A stretch of 64,000 nt of DNA from Agromyces mediolanus (lineage in GTDB: Bacteria; Actinomycetota; Actinomycetes; Actinomycetales; Microbacteriaceae). Every line of letters starts with the position of its first letter. Position 1 is the first letter of the stretch. The notes beneath the pieces were generated by a model. The model worked only from the letters and a program-made list of their open reading frames with translations. It was not told the DNA's origin and did not search any database. This document shows positions 52,418-63,300 of the stretch, piece after piece. The position numbers were made by a program, and so were the translations under genes. The stretch spans positions 434,001 to 498,000 of the forward strand of contig NZ_JAMBNX010000002.1 of assembly GCF_023715325.1 (NCBI RefSeq). Reading direction: 5' to 3'.

Positions 52418-54751
52418 ATGACCGCACCCGCCTTCCCCGCGGGCACGATCCTCGGCTACCCCCGGATCGGCCGCCGCCGCGAGCTGAAGCGCGCCGTCGA
52501 GGCCTACTGGGCCGGGCGCATCGACGCCGCCGAACTCGATCGGCGCACGGCCGAGCTGCGGTCCGCGACGCGCGCGCGGCTCGTCGAGCTCGGCCTCGGC
52601 CGGGACGACTCGGCGATCCCCGACTCGTACGCCGCGTACGACCAGGTGCTCGACACCGCCCTCGCCGTCGGCGCGGTGCCCGAGCGGTTCGCACACCTGC
52701 GGGGGACCGACGGCTCGGTCGACCTCGACGGCGAGTTCGTGCTCGCCCGCGGGGAGGCGGGCGAGCCGCCGCTGGAGATGACGAAGTGGTTCGACACCAA
52801 CTACCACTACCTCGTGCCGGAGCTCGCGCAGGACTCGGCGTTCGGCGCGCACCCCGAGCGGCTGGTGGCGCGCTTCACCGAGGCGCTCGCCGAGGGGGTG
52901 CTGACGCGACCGGTGCTCGTCGGACCGGTGACGCTCCTCGCGCTCGCGAAGCCCGCAGCGGAGGCGCCCGAGGGCTTCCGGCCGCTCGACGAGCTCGAGC
53001 GGGTGCTGCCCGTGTACGCCGAGCTCCTGGCCCGCCTCGCCGAGGCGGGTGCCGAGTGGGTGCAGCTCGACGAGCCGGCGCTCGCGAGCGAGAGCCTCGA
53101 CGAGCCCCCGGCCCGGCTGCGTGAGGCCGCTGAGCGCGCGTATGCGGCGCTCGGTGCCGCGGTACATCGCCCCGCGCTGTTCGTCGCGGCGCCCTACGGG
53201 GGGATCGGCGAGGCGCTGGGCGTGCTCGCGGAAGCGCCGATCGAGGCGATCGGCCTGGACCTCGTCCGCGGCGAGCTCCCGAGCGGGCTCGACGACGGCG
53301 CCCGCCGGGCGCTCGCGGGCAAGACGCTCGTCGCGGGGGTCGTCGACGGTCGGAACATCTGGCGAGGCGACCTGGCGGCCGCATTCGAGCGGGCGAGCGC
53401 CCTCGAGGGGCTGGCTGGCTCACTCGCGATCTCGACCTCGACGTCGTTGCAGCACGTGCCGCACGATCTCGCCGACGAGGAGCGGCTCGACCCGCGACTG
53501 GCGAGCTGGCTCGCTTTCGCCGACCAGAAGGTCGCGCAGGTCGCGACGCTCGCTCGCGGCCTCGCCGAGGGGCGGGAGGCGATCGCGACGGAGCTCGAGG
53601 ATGCCTCGGCCGCCCTCGTCGATCGCGCGGGCGCGCGGGGCGTGCGGGTTCCCGCCGTCCGAGACCGGCTCGCCGCGCTCTCCGACGCGGACTTCTCGCG
53701 TGTCGCCTACGGCGAACGGGTGGCGGCGCAGTCGGATCTCGCCCTGCCCCAGCTGCCGACGACGACGATCGGCTCGTTCCCGCAGACCGGCGAACTCCGC
53801 CGCGCCCGCGCGGAGCTCGCCAGCGGCGCGCTCGACGAGGCGGGCTACCGCACGCTCATCGAGCAGGAGATCGAGCGCGTGGTTCGGCTGCAGGAGGAGC
53901 TCGGCCTCGACGTGCTCGTGCACGGCGAGCCGGAGCGCAACGACATGGTGCAGTACTTCGCCGAGCTCCTCGACGGCTTCGCCGTCACCGAGCACGGCTG
54001 GGTGCAGTCGTACGGCTCGCGCTGCACGCGCCCGTCGATCCTCTGGGGCGACGTCTCCCGCCCGGCGCCGATGACGGTGGGCTGGTCCGCGTTCGCGCAG
54101 TCGCTCACCGAGCGGCACCTGAAGGGCATGCTGACGGGGCCCGTCACCATCCTCGCCTGGTCGTTCGTCCGCGACGACCAGCCGCTGGCCGAGACCGCGC
54201 GCCAGGTCGGCCTCGCGCTGCGCGACGAGGTCGCCGACCTGGAGGCGGCCGGCATCCGCATCATCCAGGTCGACGAACCCGCGCTCCGTGAGCTGCTGCC
54301 CCTGCGCCGGGCCGAGCAGCCCGCGTACCTCGACTGGTCGGTCGGCGCGTTCCGGCTCGCCACCGGCGGCGCCGCGCCGTCGACGCAGGTGCACACGCAT
54401 CTCTGCTATTCGGAGTTCGGGGTCGTCATCGACGCGATCCGCGGGCTCGACGCCGATGTGACGAGCATCGAGGCCGCTCGGAGCCGGATGGAGGTGGTCG
54501 AGGATCTCGGGCGCAGCGGGTTCGACCACGGGGTCGGCCCCGGCGTCTACGACATCCATTCGCCGCGGGTGCCGGGCGAGGACGAGGTCCGCGAGCTCTT
54601 GGAGCGCGCGGTGGCGGAGGTGCCGGCGGCGAGGCTCTGGGTGAACCCGGACTGCGGCCTGAAGACGCGCGGCTACGAAGAGACGGTGGCGTCGCTCGGG
54701 CATCTCGTGGGCGCCGCCCGCGCGGTACGGGAGGCACTCGCCCGCGGTTGA
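52418..54751 (+). CDS. metE: Cobalamin-independent methionine synthase
   Basis: Transfers methyl from 5-methyltetrahydropteroyltriglutamate to homocysteine, 777 residues, full length. N-terminal (ILGYPRIGRRRELKRAVEAYW) and C-terminal (TTTIGSFPQTGELRRAR near 446) barrels are both present. Zinc ligands are visible: His661 and Cys663 in HTHLCYSEF, and Cys746 in NPDCGLKTR. GAAAGGAC lies upstream of the ATG. Pairing with metF gives the last two steps of methionine formation. Confidence 0.96.
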   Translation: MTAPAFPAGTILGYPRIGRRRELKRAVEAYWAGRIDAAELDRRTAELRSATRARLVELGLGRDDSAIPDSYAAYDQVLDTALAVGAVPERFAHLRGTDGSVDLDGEFVLARGEAGEPPLEMTKWFDTNYHYLVPELAQDSAFGAHPERLVARFTEALAEGVLTRPVLVGPVTLLALAKPAAEAPEGFRPLDELERVLPVYAELLARLAEAGAEWVQLDEPALASESLDEPPARLREAAERAYAALGAAVHRPALFVAAPYGGIGEALGVLAEAPIEAIGLDLVRGELPSGLDDGARRALAGKTLVAGVVDGRNIWRGDLAAAFERASALEGLAGSLAISTSTSLQHVPHDLADEERLDPRLASWLAFADQKVAQVATLARGLAEGREAIATELEDASAALVDRAGARGVRVPAVRDRLAALSDADFSRVAYGERVAAQSDLALPQLPTTTIGSFPQTGELRRARAELASGALDEAGYRTLIEQEIERVVRLQEELGLDVLVHGEPERNDMVQYFAELLDGFAVTEHGWVQSYGSRCTRPSILWGDVSRPAPMTVGWSAFAQSLTERHLKGMLTGPVTILAWSFVRDDQPLAETARQVGLALRDEVADLEAAGIRIIQVDEPALRELLPLRRAEQPAYLDWSVGAFRLATGGAAPSTQVHTHLCYSEFGVVIDAIRGLDADVTSIEAARSRMEVVEDLGRSGFDHGVGPGVYDIHSPRVPGEDEVRELLERAVAEVPAARLWVNPDCGLKTRGYEETVASLGHLVGAARAVREALARG

Positions 54752-54803
54752 GTCGAGCCCGCGGTCGAGCGCTGCGCCCACCGGCTCGCACGAGCTGCGA
54801 CGA

Positions 54804-54840
54804 GGAACGGCCCGGGATGCGAGGCATCCCGGGCCGTTCC
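54804..54840. terminator. Strong bidirectional terminator between metE and lexA
   Basis: A perfect 17-bp stem (54804-54820 with 54824-54840) and a GAG loop lie between the convergent metE and lexA stops (54751 and 54854). Confidence 0.88.
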
Positions 54841-54853
54841 GTGTATCTCGCGG

Positions 54854-55543
54854 CTAGACCGCGCGGAGGACCGCGACGACCTTGCCGAGCACCTCGGCGT
54901 CGTCGCCGAGGATCGGTTCGAAGGCGCTGTTGCGGGGGAGCAGCCAGGTGTGTCCGTCGCGCTGGCGGAAGACCTTCACGGTCGCCTCCTCGTCGAGCAT
55001 GGCGGCGACGATCTCGCCGTTCTCCGCGGTGCGCTGCGAACGCACGACCACCCAGTCGCCGTCGCAGATGGCGGCGTCGACCATCGAGTCGCCGACGACC
55101 TTCAGCATGAACAGCTCGCCCTTGCCCACGAGCTGACGGGGCAGCGGGAAGACCTCGTCGATCTGCTGCTCGGCGGTGATCGGGATGCCGGCGGCGATGC
55201 GGCCGACGAGGGGGACCATCGCCGCGTCACCGACCGGGATCGGCTCGCCCTCGCTCTGCGGTCGCTCGTCGGTGCCGGGCAGCTCGATCAGCACCTCGAG
55301 GGCGCGAGGCCGGTTCGGGTCGCGGCGGAGGTACCCGGCGAGCTCGAGCTGATTCAGCTGATGGGTCACGCTCGAGAGCGAGGAGAGGCCGACCGCGTCG
55401 CCGATCTCGCGCATGCTCGGCGGATAGCCGCGCGTCGCGACCGAGCGCTGGACGACCTCGAGGATCGAGATCTGCTTCGCGCTCAGGCTCTTTCGGCGGC
55501 GCGCACGTGCGGCCGGCTTGCTGCCCTCGGTCTCTGTGCTCAC
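54854..55543 (-). CDS. lexA: LexA SOS repressor
   Basis: Self-cleaving repressor of DNA-damage genes, 229 residues. The winged helix-turn-helix is near 22-85 ([17 protein letters not shown]). The cleavage site is Ala118-Gly119 in RIAAGIPI, and the serine-lysine dyad is Ser153 in GDSMVDAAI and Lys190 in ATVKVF. The GTG at 55543 has GAGGGG upstream and gives the standard N-terminus; upstream in-frame codons extend through the control region and are not expected to be translated. Divergent from the LysM gene. Confidence 0.96.
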   Translation of the reverse strand: MSTETEGSKPAARARRRKSLSAKQISILEVVQRSVATRGYPPSMREIGDAVGLSSLSSVTHQLNQLELAGYLRRDPNRPRALEVLIELPGTDERPQSEGEPIPVGDAAMVPLVGRIAAGIPITAEQQIDEVFPLPRQLVGKGELFMLKVVGDSMVDAAICDGDWVVVRSQRTAENGEIVAAMLDEEATVKVFRQRDGHTWLLPRNSAFEPILGDDAEVLGKVVAVLRAV

Positions 55544-55797
55544 GTGCTGGCGCCCCTCGTCGGCGGTCTCGCGACCGGAATGTCGGTGGTCCCTGATGGA
55601 CTCTGTTCTGACATTCGAAACTGTATCCGCGCTCGGTGGATGCGGCAAACATTCCTTCGAGTGTGTCGCGAATCCGTTCGGGGGCAATGTTCGAAGAACG
55701 GCTTGCAGATTCGAACAATCGAAGATAGATTCGGAACATAGCTTCGCATCCGGCCCTCCGGCCGAGGGCCGGGTGCGATTCTCCTGGAGGTGTTGAG
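55544..55797. promoter_or_regulatory. lexA-LysM divergent region with degenerate LexA boxes
   Basis: A 254-bp AT-richer stretch. The best LexA-like site is GCAAAC-attc-CTTCGA (55645-55660), 9 of 12 positions of TCGAAC-N4-GTTCGA. A weaker one, CGGAAC-atag-CTTCGC (55732-55747), is 8 of 12 and lies about 50 bp before the LysM start. Other TTCGAA/TCGAAC half-sites occur (55614-55619, 55690-55695, 55711-55716). Confidence 0.5.
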
Positions 55798-56166
55798 ATG
55801 AGTGCAATCACGGCGAACGGTGCCGAGTTCACCGCGAACGGCTTCAGCGGTGCGCGCACGCGACTTCGGCTGACACGGCGCGGTCGTGTCGTCTTCACGG
55901 CCCTCGGGGCGCTCCCGCTCGTCATCTGGGCCGCGTTCAGCGTGCTCGGTGCTGGGGCCGCAGCCGCCGACGACGCCTTCGGCCAGACCGGCACGAGCTT
56001 CGAGTACGTGACGGTCGGCGCGGGCGACACGCTCTGGGAGATCGCCGAGGCCGCCGACCCGGGCGCCGATCCGCGCGTGGTGATCGACGACATCGTCCGG
56101 TTGAACGGCCTCGACTCCTCGGTGGTCGAGCCCGGGCAGCGTCTGGCGCTTCCCGCCGTCCGCTGA
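55798..56166 (+). CDS. LysM-domain membrane protein, SOS division-regulator type (Rv2719c/YneA-like)
   Basis: A 122-residue protein. A short cytoplasmic N-terminus with a basic patch ([11 protein letters not shown]) precedes one transmembrane segment (about 32-56), then an extracytoplasmic LysM domain (about 69-119, [19 protein letters not shown]...[10 protein letters not shown]). The divergent position next to lexA equals YneA in Bacillus and Rv2719c in M. tuberculosis, DNA-damage-induced proteins that delay septation. That role is inferred from context and layout. TCCTGGAGGTG gives a good ribosome site. Confidence 0.8.
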   Translation: MSAITANGAEFTANGFSGARTRLRLTRRGRVVFTALGALPLVIWAAFSVLGAGAAAADDAFGQTGTSFEYVTVGAGDTLWEIAEAADPGADPRVVIDDIVRLNGLDSSVVEPGQRLALPAVR

Positions 56167-56214
56167 GGGGCGCCGAGCGGTGCAGCTGCGGCGTCACAGG
56201 CGCCCGCGCGTCAC

Positions 56215-56220
56215 TAGCAT
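56215..56220 (+). promoter_or_regulatory. -10 box of the his operon (leaderless)
   Basis: TAGCAT lies 6 nt before GTG 56227 (3 nt before the alternative GTG 56224); no ribosome site. Confidence 0.45.
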
Positions 56221-56226
56221 GAAGTG

Positions 56227-57327
56227 GTGACGAGCCTCGAAGATCTGCCCATCCGCGACGACCTCCGGGGGCGCTCGCCCTACGGCGCCCCGCAGAAGGT
56301 CGTTCCCGTCGCGCTGAACGTGAACGAGAACACGCATCCGATCCCTGAGGACGTCGCGCACGACATCGTCGCGAGAGTCGCTGCGGCCATCCTGCAGCTC
56401 AACCGCTACCCCGATCGGGAGTTCACCGAGTTGCGTGAGGCCTTTGCCCGCTACCTCGGGCACGGGCTTCGTGCCGAGCAGATCTGGGCCGCGAACGGCT
56501 CGAACGAGGTCCTGCAGCACGTGCTGCAGGCGTTCGGAGGTCCGGGGCGCCGGGCGCTCGGCTTCTCGCCCACGTACTCCATGTACTCCCTGCTCGCCTC
56601 AGGAACCGGCACCGAGTGGATCGACGCCCCGCGCGACGCGGACTACGAGCTGACCGCCGAGACCGCCGTCGCGGCCGTCGAACAGCACGACCCCGACGTG
56701 GTCTTCCTCTGCGCACCGAACAATCCGACGGGAACGCCGGTGTCTCTCGACACCATCAGCGCCGTCGCCGATGCCGCGCGCGGCATCGTGATCGTCGACG
56801 AGGCGTACTTCGAGTTCGCCGATCCGGGAACGTCGAGTGCGCTCACCCTGCTCGAGGGCCGCCCGCGGCTCGTCGTCTCGCGCACGATGAGCAAAGCGTT
56901 CGCCTTCGCCGGCGCTCGGGTGGGCTACCTCGCGGCCGATCCCGCGGTCGTCGACGCGCTCCGTCTGGTCCGGCTGCCCTACCACCTCTCCGCCCTCACG
57001 CAGGCCGCCGCCCTGGCTGCACTCGCGCACAGCGACGAGATGCTCGCGATGGTCGAGGAGATCCGGGGCCAGCGCGAACGCATCGAGCGCGAGCTCGGCG
57101 AGCTCGGGTTCCGCCCCTACCGGAGCGGCTCGAACTTCGTCCTGTTCGGCGGAGTCGACGAGCCCGCCGTGCTCTGGCAGGCCCTCCTCGACCGCGGCGT
57201 GCTGATCCGTGACATCGGGCTGCCCGGCAGCCTCCGAGTGAGCGCCGGCACGGAGGCGGAGACCACCGCGTTCCTCGAGGCCATCGCGATGTTCGCGCCG
57301 GGCACCGCGAATAGGATCGGAGCATGA
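56227..57327 (+). CDS. hisC: Histidinol-phosphate aminotransferase
   Basis: PLP-dependent aminotransferase of histidine synthesis, 366 residues. Seen: [11 protein letters not shown] near 31-41, [21 protein letters not shown] near 60, [18 protein letters not shown] near 90, [10 protein letters not shown] near 160, and the PLP lysine in [18 protein letters not shown] near 219-236. Two GTG codons (56224, 56227) are possible starts; 56227 suits a leaderless transcript. ATGA overlap with hisB. Confidence 0.94.
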   Translation: MTSLEDLPIRDDLRGRSPYGAPQKVVPVALNVNENTHPIPEDVAHDIVARVAAAILQLNRYPDREFTELREAFARYLGHGLRAEQIWAANGSNEVLQHVLQAFGGPGRRALGFSPTYSMYSLLASGTGTEWIDAPRDADYELTAETAVAAVEQHDPDVVFLCAPNNPTGTPVSLDTISAVADAARGIVIVDEAYFEFADPGTSSALTLLEGRPRLVVSRTMSKAFAFAGARVGYLAADPAVVDALRLVRLPYHLSALTQAAALAALAHSDEMLAMVEEIRGQRERIERELGELGFRPYRSGSNFVLFGGVDEPAVLWQALLDRGVLIRDIGLPGSLRVSAGTEAETTAFLEAIAMFAPGTANRIGA

Positions 57328-57938
57328 CCATGGCGAACGAGCACCGCACGGCCCGCGTCCAGCGCGAGACGAGCGAGTCGAGCATCGACCTGTCGATCGA
57401 CCTCGACGGCACCGGCACGAGCGACATCGAGACCGGGGTGCCGTTCTACGACCACCTGCTCACCGCCTTCGCCAAGCACTCCCTGAGCGATCTCACCGTG
57501 CGCGCCGCCGGCGACGTGCACATCGACGTCCACCACACCGTGGAAGACACGGGCATCGTGCTCGGTCAGGCGATCCGCCAGGCGCTCGGAGACAAGCGGG
57601 GCATCTCGCGGTACGGCGACGCCCTGGTCCCGCTCGACGAGGCGCTCGCGCAGGCCGTCGTCGACATCTCGGGCCGGCCGTACCTCGTGCACACGGGGGA
57701 GCCCGAGGGCTTCGAGTTCCACCTGATCGGCGGCCACTTCACGGGGTCGATGGTGCGGCACGTCCTCGAAGCGATCACCTTCAACGCCGGACTGACCGTG
57801 CACGTGCGCGTGCTCGGCGGGCGCGACCCGCACCACATCGCCGAGGCCGAGTTCAAGGCGTTCGCGCGGGCCTTCCGGCAGGCGAAGGCCCTCGACCCGC
57901 TCGTCGTCGGCATCCCGTCCACGAAGGGGGCACTGTGA
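57324..57938 (+). CDS. hisB: Imidazoleglycerol-phosphate dehydratase
   Basis: Mn-dependent dehydratase, 204 residues, monofunctional (no phosphatase domain). The metal-binding motifs are [19 protein letters not shown] near 39-57, [13 protein letters not shown] near 66-78, and the second set in [14 protein letters not shown] near 138 and [16 protein letters not shown] near 171. Coupled to hisC and hisH by 4-bp overlaps. Confidence 0.96.
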   Translation: MTMANEHRTARVQRETSESSIDLSIDLDGTGTSDIETGVPFYDHLLTAFAKHSLSDLTVRAAGDVHIDVHHTVEDTGIVLGQAIRQALGDKRGISRYGDALVPLDEALAQAVVDISGRPYLVHTGEPEGFEFHLIGGHFTGSMVRHVLEAITFNAGLTVHVRVLGGRDPHHIAEAEFKAFARAFRQAKALDPLVVGIPSTKGAL

Positions 57939-58573
57939 GCCGCACCCGGCGCATCGTCGTCCTCGACTACGGCTCCGGCAACGTGCACTCGGCGGCCAAG
58001 GCCCTCGAACGTGCGGGCGCAGAGGTCGAGGTCACCGCGGCGCGGACGGCGGTGATGGAGGCCGACGGCCTCGTCGTCCCCGGCGTCGGGGCGTTCCGCG
58101 CGGTCATGGAGCAGCTCCGCGCCGTCCGCGGCGACGAACTCATCGACCGGCGGCTCGCCGGCGGACGCCCCGTGCTCGGCATCTGCGTCGGCATGCAGGT
58201 CATGTTCGAGCGCGGCGTCGAGCGCGGCACCGACACCGAGGGGCTCGGCGAATGGCCGGGCGACGTCACCGAACTGCCCGCCGAGGTGCTCCCGCACATG
58301 GGGTGGAACACGGTGACGCCCGATCCCGGCAGCGTGCTGTTCGACGGCATCGAGGACGAGCGCTTCTACTTCGTGCACTCCTTCGCGGCGCAGCAGTGGA
58401 GTCTCGATGTCATCCCGCCGTTCCCGCAGCCGTCCCTGACCTGGGCCGAGCACGGCGGCCGCTTCCTGGCCGCCGTCGAGAACGGCCCGTTGTCCGCGAC
58501 GCAGTTCCACCCGGAGAAGTCCGCGGATGCCGGCATCCGCCTGCTCTCCAACTGGATCGGCAGCCTTTCCTGA
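57935..58573 (+). CDS. hisH: Imidazole glycerol phosphate synthase, glutaminase subunit
   Basis: Class I glutamine amidotransferase supplying ammonia to HisF, 212 residues. The triad is Cys84 in GICVGMQ, with His192 and Glu194 in FHPEKS. N-terminal [10 protein letters not shown] is typical. GTG start overlapping the hisB stop. Its partner hisF is not in the window. Confidence 0.95.
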   Translation: MSRTRRIVVLDYGSGNVHSAAKALERAGAEVEVTAARTAVMEADGLVVPGVGAFRAVMEQLRAVRGDELIDRRLAGGRPVLGICVGMQVMFERGVERGTDTEGLGEWPGDVTELPAEVLPHMGWNTVTPDPGSVLFDGIEDERFYFVHSFAAQQWSLDVIPPFPQPSLTWAEHGGRFLAAVENGPLSATQFHPEKSADAGIRLLSNWIGSLS

Positions 58574-58695
58574 CCAACGGGACGCTCCGGCGCCCCGACC
58601 CTGACCGTCACGTGTCAACCGCGACCGCCGGCCGCGACTAGGATGCTGTGACTGTGCCCGAGTGCCGCACAGCGGCCTTCTCTCCGAGGACAGTG

Positions 58696-59442
58696 ATGAG
58701 CGAGTTCAACCACACCCCCCGCCTGGTGCTGCTGCCGGCCGTCGACGTCGCCGGCGGCAAGGCCGTCCGCCTGACCAAGGGGGAGGCGGGCACCGAGACG
58801 AACTACGGCGACCCCGTCGACGCCGCGGCCGAGTGGGCCGACCAGGGCGCCGACTGGATCCACCTCGTCGACCTCGACGCCGCCTTCGGCCGCGGCTCGA
58901 ATGCGGGCATCCTGAAGAAGGTCATCCGCCAGGTGCGCGGCGTCAACGTCGAGCTCTCCGGGGGCATCCGTGACGACGCCTCGCTCGAGAACGCGCTCGA
59001 GATCGGCGCGAAGCGCATCAACCTCGGCACGGCGGCGCTCGAGAACCCGGAGTGGGCCGCCTCGGTCATCGCCCAGTACGGCGAGGCGATCGCGATCGGC
59101 CTCGACGTGCGCGGCACGACCCTCGCCGCCCGCGGCTGGACGAAAGACGGCGGCGACCTCTGGCAGGTCATGGACCGGCTGGAGGAGGCCGGTGCCGCCC
59201 GCTACGTCGTCACCGACGTCACGAAGGACGGCACCCTGCAGGGGCCGAACCTCGATCTCCTCCGCCAGGTCATGGAGCGCACCCACCGCCCGGTCGTCGC
59301 CTCCGGCGGCGTTTCGAACCTCGACGACATCGCGGCCCTGCGCGAGCTCGTGCCGCTCGGGCTCGAAGGCTCGATCGTGGGCAAGGCGCTGTACGCCGGC
59401 GCCTTCACGCTCGCCGAGGCCCTCGACGTCGCCGGGTACTGA
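58696..59442 (+). CDS. priA: Phosphoribosyl isomerase PriA (HisA, probable TrpF activity)
   Basis: A 248-residue beta-alpha barrel isomerising ProFAR; actinobacterial PriA also acts as phosphoribosylanthranilate isomerase. Seen: [15 protein letters not shown] (general base Asp17), [13 protein letters not shown] near 93, [14 protein letters not shown] near 181 (catalytic Asp), and [10 protein letters not shown] near 209. I chose ATG 58696 (GAGGA 8 nt upstream); a GTG at 58648 next to the box TAGGAT (58639-58644) would add 16 residues not seen in the family. Confidence 0.93.
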   Translation: MSEFNHTPRLVLLPAVDVAGGKAVRLTKGEAGTETNYGDPVDAAAEWADQGADWIHLVDLDAAFGRGSNAGILKKVIRQVRGVNVELSGGIRDDASLENALEIGAKRINLGTAALENPEWAASVIAQYGEAIAIGLDVRGTTLAARGWTKDGGDLWQVMDRLEEAGAARYVVTDVTKDGTLQGPNLDLLRQVMERTHRPVVASGGVSNLDDIAALRELVPLGLEGSIVGKALYAGAFTLAEALDVAGY

Positions 59443-59452
59443 CGAGCGCGTG

Positions 59453-60292
59453 ATGGACGAGCCGGGCTCAGGCGGCCAGGAGGGCGCCCGGGAGCTGCCC
59501 GCGCACCTCGCCGACTCGGCGGGCGTCCCGTGGGCGGGACGCGCCTTCGAAGCGAACCCGCACGCCGGGGACGACGGCTCCGCCCCGCCCGAGCTCGGCG
59601 CCGCGCTCACGCGATTCCGGGACGGTGACGGCTCCCAAGCCGCGGTCGTCGCGGAGTTCGGCCGGGCTCGGCTGCTGATCCCGCTGCTCGCGGAGCTCGG
59701 CGATCCTTCGACGGTCCCAGGGGGCCTCGGCGGGGCGGAGATCGGCGCGCACGGCCACGCCGTCGACAAGAGCCAGGAACTCTCGATCGTCACGGTGGAA
59801 GGCCCCGACGGGCGGCGGGTGCTGCCCGTGTTCTCCTCGGTCGAGGCGATGCGCGCGTGGAACCCCGTCGCGCGGCCGGTGCCCGCCGACGGGGTCCGGG
59901 TCTGCCTCGCGGCCGCCGACGACGGCACGGAGCTCGTGGTGCTCGACCCCGGCTCGGGGAACGAGTTCGTGCTGCGCCGACCCGCGGTCTGGGCGGTCGC
60001 CCAGTCCCACGACTGGCTGCCGCCGTTCGAGTCCGTGCCGGTCCGCCTCGCGTTCGAGCGCTCGATCGGCAGCGAGCTCGCGGTGCTCGGTGTCGACCTC
60101 GCCGCCGGGGACCCGCTCGCCCGGCTGGCCGGCCCCGAGCTCGTCGTCGTGCTGCACCTCGTCGAGGGCCTCACCCGCGAGGAGCTCGATGCCACGACGA
60201 GTCGGATCGCCCGCCGCTGGGCGGAGGACGAGGCGATCGCGACCGGTGTCGACTCCCTCGCCGTGCGGATCGTCGGGGGCCGCGCCGCCTGA
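59453..60292 (+). CDS. SseB family protein
   Basis: A 279-residue protein with an SseB N-terminal-type domain (about 45-165). Characteristic are RFRDGDGSQAAVVAEFGRARLLIPLL near 54, a KSQELSIVTVEGPDGRRVLPVFSSVEAMRAWNP stretch near 104-137, and a hydrophobic C-terminal half. Its role is unknown; the SseB name comes from an enhancin-like secretion gene and is uninformative. It lies 10 bp after priA in the his operon. GTG 59450 is an equally possible start. Confidence 0.8.
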   Translation: MDEPGSGGQEGARELPAHLADSAGVPWAGRAFEANPHAGDDGSAPPELGAALTRFRDGDGSQAAVVAEFGRARLLIPLLAELGDPSTVPGGLGGAEIGAHGHAVDKSQELSIVTVEGPDGRRVLPVFSSVEAMRAWNPVARPVPADGVRVCLAAADDGTELVVLDPGSGNEFVLRRPAVWAVAQSHDWLPPFESVPVRLAFERSIGSELAVLGVDLAAGDPLARLAGPELVVVLHLVEGLTREELDATTSRIARRWAEDEAIATGVDSLAVRIVGGRAA

Positions 60293-60317
60293 GCGGCTGG
60301 GTGTCGGTGGCATCCGC

Positions 60318-60323
60318 TTGAAT
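60318..60323 (+). promoter_or_regulatory. -10-like box of lhr (leaderless)
   Basis: TTGAAT ends 7 nt before ATG 60331, the spacing seen at other genes here. It overlaps the alternative ATG 60322. Confidence 0.35.
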
Positions 60324-60330
60324 GGATGCC

Positions 60331-63300
60331 ATGACCGATGCGCTCGCGGCGTTCTCGGCGGCCACCCGCACGTGGTTCACCGAGGCGTTCCGCGCGCCGA
60401 CGCCCGTGCAGGCCGGCGCCTGGTCGGCGATCGGGCGCGGCTCGCACGCCCTCGTCGTGGCGCCCACCGGGTCGGGCAAGACGCTGTCGGCCTTCCTCTC
60501 GGCGATCGACCGGCTGCACCGCGAACCGGCCCGTGAGCCGGGTACCCGCGTCGTCTACCTCTCGCCGCTGAAGGCGCTCGGCGTCGACGTCGAGCGAAAT
60601 CTCCGCGCGCCGCTGACGGGCATCGGGCGGGTGGCCGAACGGCTCGGCGCCACGCCGCCGCCGATCACGGTCGGGGTGCGCTCCGGCGACACCCCGGCCG
60701 ACGAGCGGCGGGCGCTGCTGCGGCATCCACCCGACATCCTCATCACGACCCCCGAGTCGCTGTTCCTCATGCTGACCTCGCAGGCGCGCGAGACGCTCCG
60801 CTCGGTCGAGACGATCATCGTCGACGAGATCCACGCCGTCGCGGGCACGAAGCGGGGCGCGCACCTGGCCGTCACCCTCGAACGGCTCGACGCCCTGCTC
60901 GAGCGGCCGGCACAGCGCATCGGCCTCTCGGCGACGGTCCGTCCGGTCGAGGAGGTGGCGCGCTTCCTCTGCGCGAGCGCCCCGGTCGAGATCGTCGCCC
61001 CGCCGGCCGACAAGCGCTTCGAGCTGCGGGTCGTGGTTCCCGTCGAGGACATGGCCCAGCTGCCGGCGAGCGACGACGCCACCGGCTCGATCTGGCCGCA
61101 CGTCGAGCAGGCCATCCTCGATCAGGTGCTCGCGAACCGTTCGTCGATCGTCTTCGCGAACTCCCGCCGGCTCGCCGAGCGGCTGACCGCGAGGTTGAAC
61201 GAGCTGCAGCTCGAAGAGGCCGAGCGCGAAGAGCTCGCCGTCGCCGCCGCCGCAGGCGGGCCGCCCGCCCAGGTGATGGCGCAGTCCGGGCAGACGAGCG
61301 GTGCGCCGCCGGTGATCGCGCGGGCGCACCACGGCTCGGTGAGCAAGGAGCAGCGGGCCGAGATCGAGGACGATCTCAAGTCCGGTCGGCTGCGCTGCGT
61401 CGTCGCGACCTCGAGTCTCGAGCTCGGCATCGACATGGGCGCCGTCGACCTGGTGGTGCAGGTGGAGTCGCCGCCCTCGGTCGCGAGCGGGCTGCAGCGT
61501 CTGGGGCGCGCGGGCCACCAGGTCGGCGAGGTCTCCCGCGGCGTGATGTTCCCGAAGAACCGCGCCGACCTCGTGCACACCGCGGTCGCTTCAGAGCGCA
61601 TGCTCGCCGGGGCGATCGAGACGCTCCGGGTGCCGGCGAACCCGCTCGACATCCTCGCCCAGCAGACGATCGCCGCCGCCGCGCTCGACGAGCTCGACGT
61701 CGAGGGCTGGTTCGCGACGGTGCGTCGTTCGGCACCGTTCGCCGCCCTGCCGCGCTCGGCGTACGAGGCCACACTCGACCTCCTCGCGGGGCGATACCCC
61801 TCCGACCGCTTCGGCGAGCTCCGGCCGCGCCTCGTCTGGCACCGCGAGCAGGGCGTGCTCACCGGCCGGCCGGGAGCGCAGCGGCTCGCGGTGACGAACG
61901 GCGGCACCATCCCCGACCGTGGCATGTTCGGCGTCTTCCTCGTCGGTGCCGATGAGGGCGCCGCGCGTCGCGTCGGCGAGCTCGACGAAGAGATGGTGTA
62001 CGAATCGCGGGTCGGCGACGTGTTCGCGCTCGGCGCCACGAGCTGGCGCATCCAGGAGATCACCTTCGACCGCGTGAACGTCGTCCCCGCCTTCGGACAA
62101 CCCGGCCGGGTGCCGTTCTGGAAGGGCGATGCGCTCGGGCGGCCCGCCGAACTCGGCCGCGCCCTCGGGGCCTTCATGCGCGAGCTCGCCGCGGCCGAGG
62201 AGACGCCGGCGCTCGAACGGCTCAGCGCAGCGGGACTCGACGACAACGCCGCACGCAATCTCGTCGCCTTCCTCGCCGACCAGGCGCGAGCCACGGGCCA
62301 GGTGCCGAGCGATCGCACGCTCGTCGTCGAACGCACCCGCGACGAGCTCGGCGACTGGCGGGTCATCCTGCACTCGCCGTTCGGCATGCCCGTGCACGCC
62401 CCGTGGGCGCTCGCCGTCGCGGCCCGCGTGCGCGAGCGGCTCGGCGTCGACGGCTCGGCGGTGGCGTCCGACGACGGCATCATCGTGCGCGTCCCCGACA
62501 CGGGGCAGGACCCGCCGGGCGCGGAGCTCTTCCTCTTCGAAGCGGGCGAGCTCGAGCAGCTCGTCGCCGACGAGGTCGGCGGGTCCGCGCTGTTCGCGAG
62601 CCGATTCCGCGAGTGCGCGGCGCGGGCGCTCCTGCTCCCGCAGTACCAGCCGGGTCGCCGGTCCCCGCTCTGGCAGCAGCGGCAGAAGGCGGCCCAGCTC
62701 CTCGAGGTCGCGAGCGCCTACCCGACCTTCCCGATCATCCTCGAGACCGTGCGCGAGGTGCTGCAAGACGTCTACGACGTGCCCGGGCTCGTCGAGATCG
62801 CCGCCGATCTCGCGGCGCGGCGGGTGCGACTCGTCGAGGTGACCACCGACACCCCGAGCCCCTTCGCGAGCGCCCTGCTGTTCGGCTACGTCGGGGCGTT
62901 CATGTACGAGGGCGATTCGCCGCTCGCCGAGCGCCGCGCCGCGGCGCTCGCGATCGACCAATCCCTGCTCGGCGAGTTGCTCGGCCGCGTCGAGCTGCGC
63001 GAACTCCTCGATCCGGGCGTCATCGACGAGACCGAGGCCGAGCTGCAGCGGCTCGCCCCCGAGCGCCGGGCGCGGGGCGTCGAGGGTGTCGCCGATCTGC
63101 TGCGGGTCCTCGGTCCGCTCCGCGACGAGGAGCTCGCGGCCCGGGTCGACGAAGGCACCGACGCCTCGGCCGCCCTGGCCGAGCTGATCGCGGAGCGGCG
63201 CGCGGTTCGGGTCTCCTTCGCGGGGGCGGAGTTCGCCGCGGCGGTCGAAGACGTCGGCCGCCTGCGCGACGCGCTCGGCGTGCCCGTGCCGCCGGGCGTC

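Noticed and set aside
55666-55681. TCGCGA-atcc-GTTCGG as a LexA box
   Set aside because: Only one half matches; the left half has three of six positions.
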